Counted from the stretch's first letter, positions 1-7,067 are shown. The stretch: 12,384 bases of DNA from an uncultured Chloroflexota bacterium (GCA_937988705.1 CALKIA010000392.1:1-12384), one strand, 5' to 3'. The notes: a model not told the origin generated them from the sequence alone. A program made the numbers and translations.

Positions 1-171
1 CCCGAGGTTTTCGCGAATCTGCGCGATCAGTTCGGGCGAGGCACGATCCCCTGCGAGCAGTACCGCCGGATCGCCGGGCAGCGCGACGCGCAGCATGACG
101 AAGACCACGGCCATGATCGTGAACACCAGCAACACGGCAATGAGGGTCCGCCGCAGCAAATATTGGTACAT
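1..171 (-). CDS. ABC transporter permease, DppB/OppB type (partial, N-terminal 57 aa)
   Basis: The minus strand from the ATG at 171 reads without a stop to the window edge. It starts MYQYLLRRTLIAVLLVF, then a hydrophobic helix (about residues 8-30), then LPGDPA and a run ending near RENLG. This is the typical start of the DppB/OppB membrane subunit of peptide importers: a short basic N-terminus, TM1, then the conserved PGDP motif at residues 32-35. A Shine-Dalgarno-like GGAG lies 8 nt upstream of the ATG. The gene follows the binding-protein gene by 68 nt on the same strand, so the two probably form one transporter operon continuing beyond the left edge. Only the first transmembrane segment is present, so nothing can be said about substrate. 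Family call is firm; specificity is unknown. Confidence 0.88.
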   Translation of the reverse strand, partial: MYQYLLRRTLIAVLLVFTIMAVVFVMLRVALPGDPAVLLAGDRASPELIAQIRENLG

Positions 172-193
172 AGGCTAGTCTCCGCAATCCAGC

Positions 194-224
194 CGGGCAG
201 GAGCGCACCGCGCGCCCCTGCCCG
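194..224. repeat. Intercistronic hairpin between binding-protein and permease genes
   Basis: Perfect 8-bp arms CGGGCAGG (194-201) and CCTGCCCG (217-224) are extended inward, after one mismatch, by 4 more pairs (203-206 with 212-215), leaving a 5-nt loop. It sits in the 68-nt gap between the SBP stop (240) and the permease start (171). There is no T-tract on either strand, so it is not a classic intrinsic terminator. By analogy with other importer operons it may stabilise the upstream SBP message or attenuate permease expression; that role is inferred. Confidence 0.6.
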
Positions 225-239
225 TGAGCAGCTAAAACG

Positions 240-1832
240 TCATCCGCCGAAGTGTGCGTTCCAGTACAGGAAGCTGAGATCGGGGTTGATGACCCAGTTT
301 TGCAGTTCATTGCGGACGCCCGTCAGCGACGGCGGGGCGAGGAGGAAGATCCACGGCTGCTGGTCCATGATGAACTGGCTGACCGCAGTCACCTTCTCGT
401 AGCGCACTGTCTGATCGAGTTCCGTGTCGGCGGATTGCAGCAAAGCTGTCAGTTCGTCGTTCACGAACCACGCGCGATTGCTGCCCCCCCGGCGATCCGG
501 GTCAAAGAAGTAGGTCAGAATACTCGGATCGGAGTAGCCGTACCCCAGCAGGAACAGATCGTGCGTGCCCGTCGTCGTCAGGTCGATGAGCGCGCTGCGT
601 TCCATCGTCTGAATTTCGACCGGAATGCCGACCGCGCGCCACTCTGCGTCGATTACCTGCGCGATGCGCATGTATTCGTCCGAGCTGCTCACGGCCAGCG
701 GCACCGACCAGGCTGTGCCTTCTGGCGTCTCGCGCAGGCCATCGCCCGTCACGTCGACATAGCCCAATTCGTCCAGCATAGCGCTCGCGCGTTCGGGATC
801 GTATTGCACTGCATTGGCATCCAGCGCCGGGTTGTTGCCCCAAATCGAAGGCGGCAGCGGCTGGCCGACAGACTCGGCGAGATTATCATACGCCAGCGCG
901 TTGACTTCGTCGCGGTCGGTCGCATAAGCGAAGGCGCGGCGCAGTTCGACGTTATCCCACGGTGCTTTCGACGTGTTGAAGCCAACATAGCGCAGTTCAT
1001 TCAACTGGGCGACATCCACCGTAATATCGGGATTCGCTTCCACATCTGGCAGGTTCTGCGTCGGCACGCCCGCAATCGTCACTTCGCCCGTTTCCAGCGC
1101 GGAGAGGATCGTCTGGTCTTCATCAAGGAACAGGATTTGCAGTTCATCCACCGCGACCGGGCCGGGATTATCGTAGAGTTCCGGCGGCGCAAAGTTGAAG
1201 TCGGGGTTGCGTTCGAACAGCACGTAGTTATTGGTGTTCAGTTCCTTGAGCATGAACGGGCCAGCGCCGACGGGCGCGGTACCGAAGTTTTCCGCGCCAA
1301 GCGCTTCGTAAGCCGTCGGCGAGACGATTTCGAGGTTGGCGAGGACGAAGAACAGCGGCGCGAACGACGTAGCCAGCGTCAGCTTGAGCGTGTATTCGTC
1401 GATGACTTCAGTCGACAGCAGCAGCCCGATCAGGTCAGCACCCTGTGATGCGCCCGTGTCCGGGTTGGCGTACTTGTCGAGGTTGTACTTGATCGCCTCG
1501 GCGTTGACGGGCGTACCGTCGGTAAACATCGCGTTCTCGATCAAGTTGATCGTCAACGACAGACCTTCATCGCCAATTTCCCACGTATCCGCGAGGAACC
1601 CGACGTAATTCATGGTTTCGTCGCGCACGAACAGCGTGGAGAAGATCGCGTAATGCGGCCACGAGTGCCACGATGTCACAAACGGATCAAGCGATGTATT
1701 CGACGCGCCGTCCGCCACGACGATGCGCCCGCCCTGCGGCAAATCCTGCGCGGTGACCGCGATCACGCCCGACAGTAGGACAACCAGCAGCAAACTTAGC
1801 AGAACACGGGTGGAGCTCTTGCGTAAAGTCAT
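240..1832 (-). CDS. ABC transporter substrate-binding protein, family 5 (SBP_bac_5)
   Basis: This 530-aa protein should capture a peptide-like solute outside the membrane and deliver it to Dpp/Opp-type permeases. I chose the ATG at 1832 (MTLRKSSTRV) over an in-frame GTG at 1919, because AAAGG lies about 8 nt upstream and a clear Sec signal starts here: basic n-region, hydrophobic stretch 10-26, cleavage after VTA near residue 28. No cysteine follows the signal, so it is not a typical lipoprotein. Family features are FTDGTPVNAEA (103-113), a GAGPF-type stretch (189-193), FNTSKAPWDNVELRRA (285-300), and GYVDVTGDG (357-365), a conserved DxxGDG-like segment before the C-terminal lobe. The length is normal. 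Its neighbours are a DppB-type permease downstream and a class A beta-lactamase-fold gene 137 nt upstream on the same strand. The ligand could be a peptide, nickel chelate, oligosaccharide or opine; it cannot be decided here. Confidence 0.93.
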   Translation of the reverse strand: MTLRKSSTRVLLSLLLVVLLSGVIAVTAQDLPQGGRIVVADGASNTSLDPFVTSWHSWPHYAIFSTLFVRDETMNYVGFLADTWEIGDEGLSLTINLIENAMFTDGTPVNAEAIKYNLDKYANPDTGASQGADLIGLLLSTEVIDEYTLKLTLATSFAPLFFVLANLEIVSPTAYEALGAENFGTAPVGAGPFMLKELNTNNYVLFERNPDFNFAPPELYDNPGPVAVDELQILFLDEDQTILSALETGEVTIAGVPTQNLPDVEANPDITVDVAQLNELRYVGFNTSKAPWDNVELRRAFAYATDRDEVNALAYDNLAESVGQPLPPSIWGNNPALDANAVQYDPERASAMLDELGYVDVTGDGLRETPEGTAWSVPLAVSSSDEYMRIAQVIDAEWRAVGIPVEIQTMERSALIDLTTTGTHDLFLLGYGYSDPSILTYFFDPDRRGGSNRAWFVNDELTALLQSADTELDQTVRYEKVTAVSQFIMDQQPWIFLLAPPSLTGVRNELQNWVINPDLSFLYWNAHFGG

Positions 1833-1902
1833 ATTCCAACCTTTCGTAGGCTCAAAGACATTTGGCAGACAGTGGAAACCGGCAAATATGAACTGATGAT
1901 CC

Positions 1903-1919
1903 GTGAAGCCCCCTTTCAC
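1903..1919. promoter_or_regulatory. Short inverted repeat upstream of the SBP gene (possible operator)
   Basis: GTGAA (1903-1907) and TTCAC (1915-1919) form a perfect 5-bp inverted repeat around a C-rich 7-nt centre, within the 137-nt gap upstream of the binding-protein gene. I could not find a convincing promoter next to it, so it is only a candidate regulator site or small hairpin. Confidence 0.2.
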
Positions 1920-1969
1920 TTAGGCTGCGCCGCAGGTCAGCGCCGCGCTTTGGATTTGCCCCGCCCAAT

Positions 1970-2890
1970 TTAGGCAGTTTGGCCGCGGTAATGGTCGTAC
2001 GTCAGCCGACCGATCTTGCCGAGCGCCGATTCAACTTCGAAGAGGCGTTGATTCCGCGCTTCCGGCTTCTGGAAATACTTCTCTTCATCCCACACGACGA
2101 ATGCGGTGATGGCGACGTGGTTATCCGGCGCGATGGTGATCACACCGCTGTCATTGCAGAACGGCCCAATCGTCCCGGTCTTATGAGCGAAGGGCACGCC
2201 CGACGGCAGGAAGCGCGGCAAGCGTTGATTGTACTGCTGGGTCTGAAGGATACGGATCAGTTCGTCGCGTACCGCGCCCTGCACGATCTCACCCTGATAC
2301 AGCATGACGTTCAGGCGGGTCATCGAGGCGGCGGAACTGACATTGTTATCACCGGCCCGGCTGAAGGCGGCGCCATCACGCAGAATATCGTTGGCATCCG
2401 ACCACGCGCGGATCTCTTCTACTGGGCGTCCGGCCAATTCCGCCGGCCACAGCGACTTGAGCAGGTCTTTGCAGTTCATCTTGAAGAAGATGTCAGTCAG
2501 GCCGAGCGCGTGCATGGTGTCTTCAACCACCTGCGCCCCGCCGACCAGATCGACGGTCATATCTGTGGCCGTATTATCGCTGATGATGATCATCAACGTG
2601 ATCAAGTCGCGCCGCGTCGGCTGCAAACCCGCGTCAAAATACGGCAGGATGCCGCTGCCTGCGCTTTTATCTTCGTTCCGCAGCGCCACCCGTTCATCAA
2701 GCACAAACTGCCCCGCTGCGACCTGTTGGCCGACAGTCGCCAAAATCGGAATTTTGAACACGCTCGCCATCGGGTACAGCCCGCTCCCATCGATCTCGAC
2801 CTGTTCTCCGGTTTCGATCTGAGTGATGGCGATACCCGCTTCAATTCGAGATTCGTCTAGGACTGCACGTAGTTGTTGTTCGAGCGACAC
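1970..2890 (-). CDS. Class A beta-lactamase-fold serine hydrolase (Beta-lactamase2-like), no signal peptide
   Basis: The protein has the three motifs of the class A beta-lactamase/PBP fold in order. Numbered from the GTG start they are SVFK (43-46, nucleophile Ser43 and Lys46), SDN (104-106) and KTG (237-239). About 306 aa. I prefer the GTG at 2890 to the longer ATG at 2968: GGGGGA precedes the GTG, the protein then begins SLEQQLRAVLDE as the first helix of the fold, and the ATG at 2968 overlaps a promoter-like extended -10. No signal peptide or membrane segment is visible from either start, so a cytoplasmic location is likely, unusual for a true beta-lactamase. I see no convincing ExxxN omega-loop motif at the position of Glu166 (around residue 140, FKMNCKDLL), so efficient deacylation of beta-lactams is doubtful. 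It may be an amidase, esterase or peptidase on imported substrates. It probably has its own transcript and could run into the SBP gene 137 nt downstream. Confidence 0.88.
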   Translation of the reverse strand: MSLEQQLRAVLDESRIEAGIAITQIETGEQVEIDGSGLYPMASVFKIPILATVGQQVAAGQFVLDERVALRNEDKSAGSGILPYFDAGLQPTRRDLITLMIIISDNTATDMTVDLVGGAQVVEDTMHALGLTDIFFKMNCKDLLKSLWPAELAGRPVEEIRAWSDANDILRDGAAFSRAGDNNVSSAASMTRLNVMLYQGEIVQGAVRDELIRILQTQQYNQRLPRFLPSGVPFAHKTGTIGPFCNDSGVITIAPDNHVAITAFVVWDEEKYFQKPEARNQRLFEVESALGKIGRLTYDHYRGQTA

Positions 2891-2958
2891 GATTCCCCCA
2901 AATGCATAGCGTTGGCGCTGGTCGAGGTGGCGGCAATGTTGGAGCAGCGCCAACTCAC

Positions 2959-2967
2959 TATATAACA
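2959..2967 (-). promoter_or_regulatory. Extended -10 promoter candidate for the class A-fold gene
   Basis: On the minus strand the sequence TGTTATATA fits the extended -10 pattern TGnTATAAT with one or two mismatches. No good -35 box stands 16-18 nt upstream, as is common for extended -10 promoters. Transcription would start near 2952, leaving a leader of about 60 nt before the GTG at 2890 and excluding the ATG at 2968. Confidence 0.4.
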
Positions 2968-3098
2968 TGACCGTAAATGCAATGCTGTGTGCACAATGAC
3001 CGCATTTTGCCCAGAAAAATTCGCGTTTTCAGCAAAACGCTCCTGCGCCCGCTTGTGCCAGCCAGAACTTCGTAACTCCAGCCCTTCTATCAAGTACA

Positions 3099-3146
3099 CG
3101 GGGAGCAGGCACATTGGTCTCCCCGCCCCGAATTCGGAGCGGGGGG
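3099..3146. repeat. GAATTC-centred palindromic repeat, copy 1
   Basis: The core is CCCCGCCCCG (3121-3130), AATT, CGGAGCGGGG (3135-3144): ten pairs with one mismatch, extending outward by two more including a G-T wobble. The left arm can alternatively pair with an upstream copy: CGGGGAG (3099-3105) is a perfect complement of CTCCCCG (3119-3125) across 13 nt, so two exclusive hairpins are possible. It lies 37-64 nt past the stop of the 579-aa hydrolase gene and could act as a transcript end, but no T-tract follows. A related palindrome closes the window (12358-12379). Confidence 0.6.
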
Positions 3147-3182
3147 TGAAGGCTGGCTGGACACACTCTAAATTGCGTCCGC

Positions 3183-4922
3183 TCAGGCCGTCTCGCTGAC
3201 GCGTTTCTTCGCCGTAAACGTGCCATTCGGCTGCGTGATCTTCACTTCCGTGACCGCGCCGTTTTCCTGAACGAATTCAAAGCTGAAACCAGGCATGCCC
3301 TTGAGATTAAAGGTAGTGCCCTGATACGGTTCGAGGATGACATCGCCCTGCCCCGGTATCGACGCGAGCAGCGCGTCTTCGCCGCGCAGTGTAACCGTCA
3401 CCATCATACCCATCAGTTCATATTCGCCGACGAACTGCGCCAGAAACGTCTTGTTCTTAAGGCTGGCATCGGCCATGCGGGTGAACACACCCGGCGCGAC
3501 ACTCGGCTCGAGCTGGAGCGATACCTTTTCAACATTCCCCTTGAGATCCAGATGGAACTGGAACTTGAAGCTCATCTCGATGCCTTCCGGCGCGCCTTCA
3601 AAGGTGTCGTAGTGGTAGTGGGTCAGCGGCATGTCGATTTGGTTATAGGTCGCGGTCAGTTTGCCGTCCGCTTCTTTGACGCTCACGACCCCGTAGCCGG
3701 GATGCTCAAAGTCGCCCGCGTACTCGGCGAGGGGATGTGACGGCTGGGTATCGGGCTGGCGGTCGCTGGCACTCTGATCTTTCGCCTTTTTCGCCTCGCC
3801 GCGCATCTTGTCGACGAAACTCTTCAGCTTGCCATTCCAGTCGATCTCTTCCAGCCCCAGCAGCAGTTCGTAGATATAGAAATTGATCGCTTCAGTCAGG
3901 AAGTTAGTATTCAGATTGGTCAGCGTGACCACGCCGACATTGTGCGCCGGGATGAACGACACCAACGCCGAGAAGCCGTCAATGTTGCCACCATGCTGGA
4001 GCAGCGTTTCGCCGTGGAAGGTGTGGATGAACCAGCCAAGTCCATAGCTGACCATGTCGCTGGAGTACATCTCACTCCACAGGGGTTCGGCGATGACCAT
4101 CTGCGGGCTGTGTAGTTGGCGCATGCTCGCTTCCGAAATGACCTGCTTATCCCCGACCTTGCCTTTGTTCAACTGAAACAGAACCCACTGCGCCATCTCA
4201 TTCGCCGTCGCATTGATCGATCCGGCGGGGCCAACTTCGTTGATATTGCGGAACTTTGTCACGCGGATGTCATCATCTTTTTCGACGTAAGGCAGCGCGT
4301 ACTCCACTGCCGTCTGCATATCATCGACCGAGAAATTGGCCGTCTTCATGCCGATCGGGTCAAAAATACGCGTCCGCACGACCTCTTCCCAGCTTGTCCC
4401 CGCCGCTTTGCCCGCCAGATACCCCGCGGTCATATACATCAGGTTCTGGTACTGCCAGTAGGCGCGGAAATCGCGATTTGGTTCCAGATACTGCAAGCGG
4501 TCGAACAACTGCTCACGGGTGGCGGTCGAGTTGTACCACATCAGATCATGGCGCGGCAGTCCGGAACGGTGACACAGCAGGTCACGCGGCGTCATGCGCG
4601 CCGTGGCAAAGTCATCTTTGAGTTTGAAGGTGGGCAGATAGTCGCGCACCGGTTTATCCCACTCCAGCTTGCCATCATCGACCATGGCCGCGACTGAGGT
4701 GGCAGCAAACGCTTTGGATGACGAGCCGATGGCGAACATCGTGTTGGCCGTCACCGGCAGTCCCTGTTCGCGGTCACGCATGCCATAGCCTTCGGCGAAG
4801 ATCACTTCCCCATCCTTGACTACGGCGAGACCCACGCCCGGCACTTTCCACTCCGCCATTTTCCCGGGCAGCCATGCGGCCAGGGCCGCCGCCAGTTTGC
4901 TCTTAGCTTCCTGATTATCCAT
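3183..4922 (-). CDS. PF00144 serine hydrolase (class C beta-lactamase/D-aminopeptidase-like) with C-terminal DUF3471-like extension
   Basis: A 579-aa protein with the class C beta-lactamase-fold active site: SSSK (67-70; Ser67 nucleophile, Lys70), YQN (158-160) and HGG (310-312, in place of KTG). The catalytic domain spans about 15-365. A charged, Ser/Asp/Gln-rich linker (370-397) follows, then two beta-rich segments: about 397-480, which begins LAEYAGDFEHPGYG and resembles DUF3471, and about 490-575. The family hydrolyses esters, D-amino-acid peptides or amides; true beta-lactamase activity is uncommon in this type. No signal peptide is visible (start MDNQEAKSKL), so a cytoplasmic site is expected. 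The start has a strong AGGAGA 8 nt upstream. It begins 35 nt after the dppC stop, so it is very likely the third gene of the dppBC operon, suggesting that it processes the imported compound. The substrate is unknown. Confidence 0.92.
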   Translation of the reverse strand: MDNQEAKSKLAAALAAWLPGKMAEWKVPGVGLAVVKDGEVIFAEGYGMRDREQGLPVTANTMFAIGSSSKAFAATSVAAMVDDGKLEWDKPVRDYLPTFKLKDDFATARMTPRDLLCHRSGLPRHDLMWYNSTATREQLFDRLQYLEPNRDFRAYWQYQNLMYMTAGYLAGKAAGTSWEEVVRTRIFDPIGMKTANFSVDDMQTAVEYALPYVEKDDDIRVTKFRNINEVGPAGSINATANEMAQWVLFQLNKGKVGDKQVISEASMRQLHSPQMVIAEPLWSEMYSSDMVSYGLGWFIHTFHGETLLQHGGNIDGFSALVSFIPAHNVGVVTLTNLNTNFLTEAINFYIYELLLGLEEIDWNGKLKSFVDKMRGEAKKAKDQSASDRQPDTQPSHPLAEYAGDFEHPGYGVVSVKEADGKLTATYNQIDMPLTHYHYDTFEGAPEGIEMSFKFQFHLDLKGNVEKVSLQLEPSVAPGVFTRMADASLKNKTFLAQFVGEYELMGMMVTVTLRGEDALLASIPGQGDVILEPYQGTTFNLKGMPGFSFEFVQENGAVTEVKITQPNGTFTAKKRVSETA

Positions 4923-4957
4923 GAAAAGTTTCTCCTATCTCATCGGAATGAGAGTTG

Positions 4958-5866
4958 TTACTGGCGACGCGGATCGAGCGCGTCACGCAAACCATCACCA
5001 ACTAAATAAAAGGACAGAACTGTCAGCGCAATCATGATGCCGGGCCAGATGATCAGATACGTTCCTCGATAAAAATTGGCGCGCGCATCTGTCAGCATGT
5101 TTCCCCACGTCGGCGTCGGAGGTTGCACGCCCAACCCCAGAAAGCTCAAGCCGGACTCGACGAGGATCAACGAACCGGCGTTGATCGTCAGCGCGACGAT
5201 GATGATCGGGAACAGATTAGGCAGCAAATGGGTCAGCATGATGCGCCAGTTGGGCGCACCGAGCGCCCGCGCCGCCAGTACAAAGTCGCGCTCGCGCAGC
5301 GACAACACCTCACCGCGGACCAGACGGGCGGTCGCGCTCCAACCAAGAAAAGCCACAAGCACGACCAGCGTTTCCGGGCTGGGCGACCAGATGGTGGTCA
5401 CGACGATCAACAGGAAGAAGACCGGGATCGATTCCAACGTGCTGATGATCCACCGCAGCACCGCATCGACCCAACCGCCATAGTAGCCCGCCGCCAACCC
5501 CGATAGAACGCCAATGCTGATGGTCAGGAGGCTGCCCACCGTGGCAATCGCCAGGGAGACACGCCCGCCGTAGAGCAAGCGAACGAGCTGATCGCGTCCC
5601 ACACTGTCTGTTCCCAGCGGATGGGCTGGATTTGGCGGCAAATACCGGTCGGTGACGGCCGTGCGATTGGGGTTGATGTTCAGCGCTTGTTCGAGAATGG
5701 GTGGGCCAATCACACAGAGCAAGACGAGCACAATCACCCCGAACAGAGCCATCAAGGTCAACCGATCCCGCAGCACACGGCGCACGGCCCGCCGCCAGAA
5801 GAGATTTCGCAGGGGAACGTGTTTGTCTCCCTGATAGGACGGAGAGAGCGAGGAGATATTTGCCAT
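4958..5866 (-). CDS. ABC transporter permease, DppC/OppC type
   Basis: A 302-aa inner-membrane subunit of a peptide-type importer. It has an N-terminal cytoplasmic tail rich in Arg (18-34), TM1 (about 36-57), a periplasmic-type loop with HPLGTDSVGRDQLVRLLYGGR (82-102, a DppC/OppC hallmark), several further helices, and the EAA loop that contacts the ATPase (about 196-217, AARALGAPNW then ending HLLPN). The end, GDGLRDALDPR, is the family's conserved C-terminus. Its ATG shares one base with the TGA of dppB, so translation is probably coupled; no separate strong ribosome-binding site is seen. The downstream hydrolase gene starts 35 nt later. No ATP-binding subunits are in the window, so the importer must use ATPases coded elsewhere or shared. 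Confidence 0.96.
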   Translation of the reverse strand: MANISSLSPSYQGDKHVPLRNLFWRRAVRRVLRDRLTLMALFGVIVLVLLCVIGPPILEQALNINPNRTAVTDRYLPPNPAHPLGTDSVGRDQLVRLLYGGRVSLAIATVGSLLTISIGVLSGLAAGYYGGWVDAVLRWIISTLESIPVFFLLIVVTTIWSPSPETLVVLVAFLGWSATARLVRGEVLSLRERDFVLAARALGAPNWRIMLTHLLPNLFPIIIVALTINAGSLILVESGLSFLGLGVQPPTPTWGNMLTDARANFYRGTYLIIWPGIMIALTVLSFYLVGDGLRDALDPRRQ

Positions 5867-6891
5867 CAGGTCAACCGAACTCTAGGATCGAGGAAGCCGT
5901 AAAGAATATCTGAAATGAGCAGCCCGATGATGTACAGCACCGCGCCGACCAACACAAAACCCATCACCAGCGGGTAGTCCCGCGCGAGTGCCGCTTGAAT
6001 CGACAAGCGCCCCATGCCCGGCCAACTGAAGATGGTTTCGATGATGACCGCACCGCTCAGCATCCCGCTCAACGACGGCCCGATGAACGTGGCGACTGGC
6101 ATCAACGCGTTGCGGATGACGTGCCGCCCCCATACCGTCTGGTTGCGCAGCCCCTTGGAATGTGCGGTACGGACATAATCCTGCCCGATCACTTCCAGAG
6201 CACTGGCGCGCACATAGCGAATGAGTGAGGCAATGCCGCCAAACGACAGCACAACAATCGGCAGCACCATATACGGCAGCATTTCCAGCAGCGAGATTTC
6301 CCCCGAACTGGTCACATCACGCATCCCGGTGAGCGGCAGCCAGCCCAACTGTACGCTGAAGACGATGATCAGGATCAACGCCAGCCAGAAACTCGGCACA
6401 ACCGTGCCCAACACCGACAGCAGGCGCGCCGTTTGATCGAACCAGCCATTATGGTTGACTGCGGACAGCAGCCCGATGAGCGTGCCCAATCCGTAAACGA
6501 TCAAAAACGAGGGCAGCGTTATGCGCAGCGTGGCAGGGATGCGTTCGACGATCAAGTCCAGCACGGGGCGCTTATACGTGAGCGACTCGCCCAAATCGCC
6601 GCGCAGCAATCCGCGGCGCACGCCTTGCACATCCGGCGTCCCGTCGGCATCAACGTCAATTTGGGTGAAATCGTTGCCGATGAGCCAGTAGAGATACTGA
6701 GTGAGGGGTGGTTGGTCTAGGCCAAGGAGCCGCCGCTGCTGTTCCATGCCTTCCGGCGTGGCGCGCGGATTGAACGCGAGCATTGAAACTGGGTCGCCCG
6801 GCGCTGCCAGCACGAGCAGGTAAGAGATAATCGTGATTCCGAAGAGAGTGGGAATGGCGACAACCAAGCGCCGCATCACCAACAAATACAT
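5866..6891 (-). CDS. ABC transporter permease, DppB/OppB type
   Basis: A 341-aa inner-membrane subunit. I chose the ATG at 6891 (MYLLVMRRLVVAIPTLFG), since the reading frame upstream is not permease-like and a promoter lies in it. TM1 spans about 8-30, followed by PGDP (31-34), the family motif. A loop at about 72-108 contains DVDADGTPD (79-87), an acidic DxDxDG sequence like a calcium-binding loop, before GDLGESLTYKRPV. Further helices follow; the EAA loop (about 239-265) reads YVRTAHSKGL and ends RNALMP. The C-terminus, YGFLDPRVRL, is typical. The ribosome-binding site is weak (GGG about 9 nt upstream). First gene of the dppB-dppC-hydrolase operon, read from a promoter at 6928-6956 divergent from a binding-protein gene that is the probable partner. 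It differs clearly in sequence from the partial permease at the left edge. Confidence 0.96.
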   Translation of the reverse strand: MYLLVMRRLVVAIPTLFGITIISYLLVLAAPGDPVSMLAFNPRATPEGMEQQRRLLGLDQPPLTQYLYWLIGNDFTQIDVDADGTPDVQGVRRGLLRGDLGESLTYKRPVLDLIVERIPATLRITLPSFLIVYGLGTLIGLLSAVNHNGWFDQTARLLSVLGTVVPSFWLALILIIVFSVQLGWLPLTGMRDVTSSGEISLLEMLPYMVLPIVVLSFGGIASLIRYVRASALEVIGQDYVRTAHSKGLRNQTVWGRHVIRNALMPVATFIGPSLSGMLSGAVIIETIFSWPGMGRLSIQAALARDYPLVMGFVLVGAVLYIIGLLISDILYGFLDPRVRLT

Positions 6892-6927
6892 GAGTTTGCC
6901 CGGTCGAACAGTAGAACCAGTGAAATG

Positions 6928-6956
6928 AACATAGCATAGACATGACGATTGTGCAA
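6928..6956 (-). promoter_or_regulatory. Promoter for the dppB-dppC-hydrolase operon
   Basis: On the minus strand a -35-like TTGCAC (6956-6951) and a -10-like TATGTT (6933-6928) are separated by exactly 17 nt. Transcription would start near 6921, about 30 nt before the dppB ATG at 6891. Boxes and spacing fit a sigma-70-type promoter; it is not experimentally supported. Confidence 0.5.
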
Positions 6957-6985
6957 TAATTTGTGCAGGACAGATGCGGCACAAT
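6948..6985. promoter_or_regulatory. Repeated TTGTGC half-sites between divergent promoters (candidate operator)
   Basis: TTGTGCA occurs twice in direct orientation (6949-6955 and 6961-6967, 12 bp apart). The inverted form GCACAAT stands at 6979-6985, a perfect inverted partner of ATTGTGC at 6948-6954. The half-sites cover the -35 boxes of both divergent promoters, so one bound regulator could control binding protein and permeases together. Part of the likeness may simply reflect -35 boxes. Confidence 0.35.
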
Positions 6986-6990
6986 AAAAT
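6961..6990 (+). promoter_or_regulatory. Promoter for the divergent binding-protein gene
   Basis: A -35-like TTGTGC (6961-6966) and a -10-like TAAAAT (6985-6990, five of six consensus bases) are separated by 18 nt. The start would fall near 6997, giving a leader of about 70 nt before the ATG at 7068. The -35 box lies only 4 bp from that of the opposite promoter. Confidence 0.45.
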
Positions 6991-7067
6991 CGAACTTCTG
7001 TGGCTGCATAACTGGCTGTCGGGTAACACAACTTTTTTGCCCTCGGGGTTCTTGGGAGAAAAGCAAG

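Larger units (their letters stand above)
2891..3182. other. 292-bp intergenic region with palindromic repeat and promoter
   Basis: The gap between the two minus-strand hydrolase genes holds the extended -10 candidate (2959-2967), an 8-bp palindrome TGTGCACA (2988-2995) and a GC-rich repeat (3099-3146). Short ORFs here lack support. The region separates the dppBC-hydrolase operon from the class A-fold gene. Confidence 0.6.

Noticed and set aside
484..490. Run of seven C as a possible frameshift in the left binding-protein gene
   Set aside because: The frame reads on both sides as normal family sequence (DPDRRGGSNRAWF), so there is no break.
252..1448. Long open frame (398 codons) antisense to the left binding-protein gene
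   Set aside because: Rich in Arg, His and Gln with no recognisable domain or signal. It mirrors the codon bias of the well-supported gene on the other strand.
1979..2860. 293-codon open frame antisense to the class A-fold gene
   Set aside because: No domain features; it is the shadow of a gene with intact SxxK, SDN and KTG motifs.
2891..2968. ATG at 2968 as the start of the class A-fold gene
   Set aside because: It overlaps a promoter-like extended -10 and adds 26 residues without family likeness; the GTG at 2890 has a ribosome-binding site.
3029..3226. Short ORFs in the 2891-3182 gap, on both strands
   Set aside because: No ribosome-binding sites or domains, and they run through the palindromic repeat.
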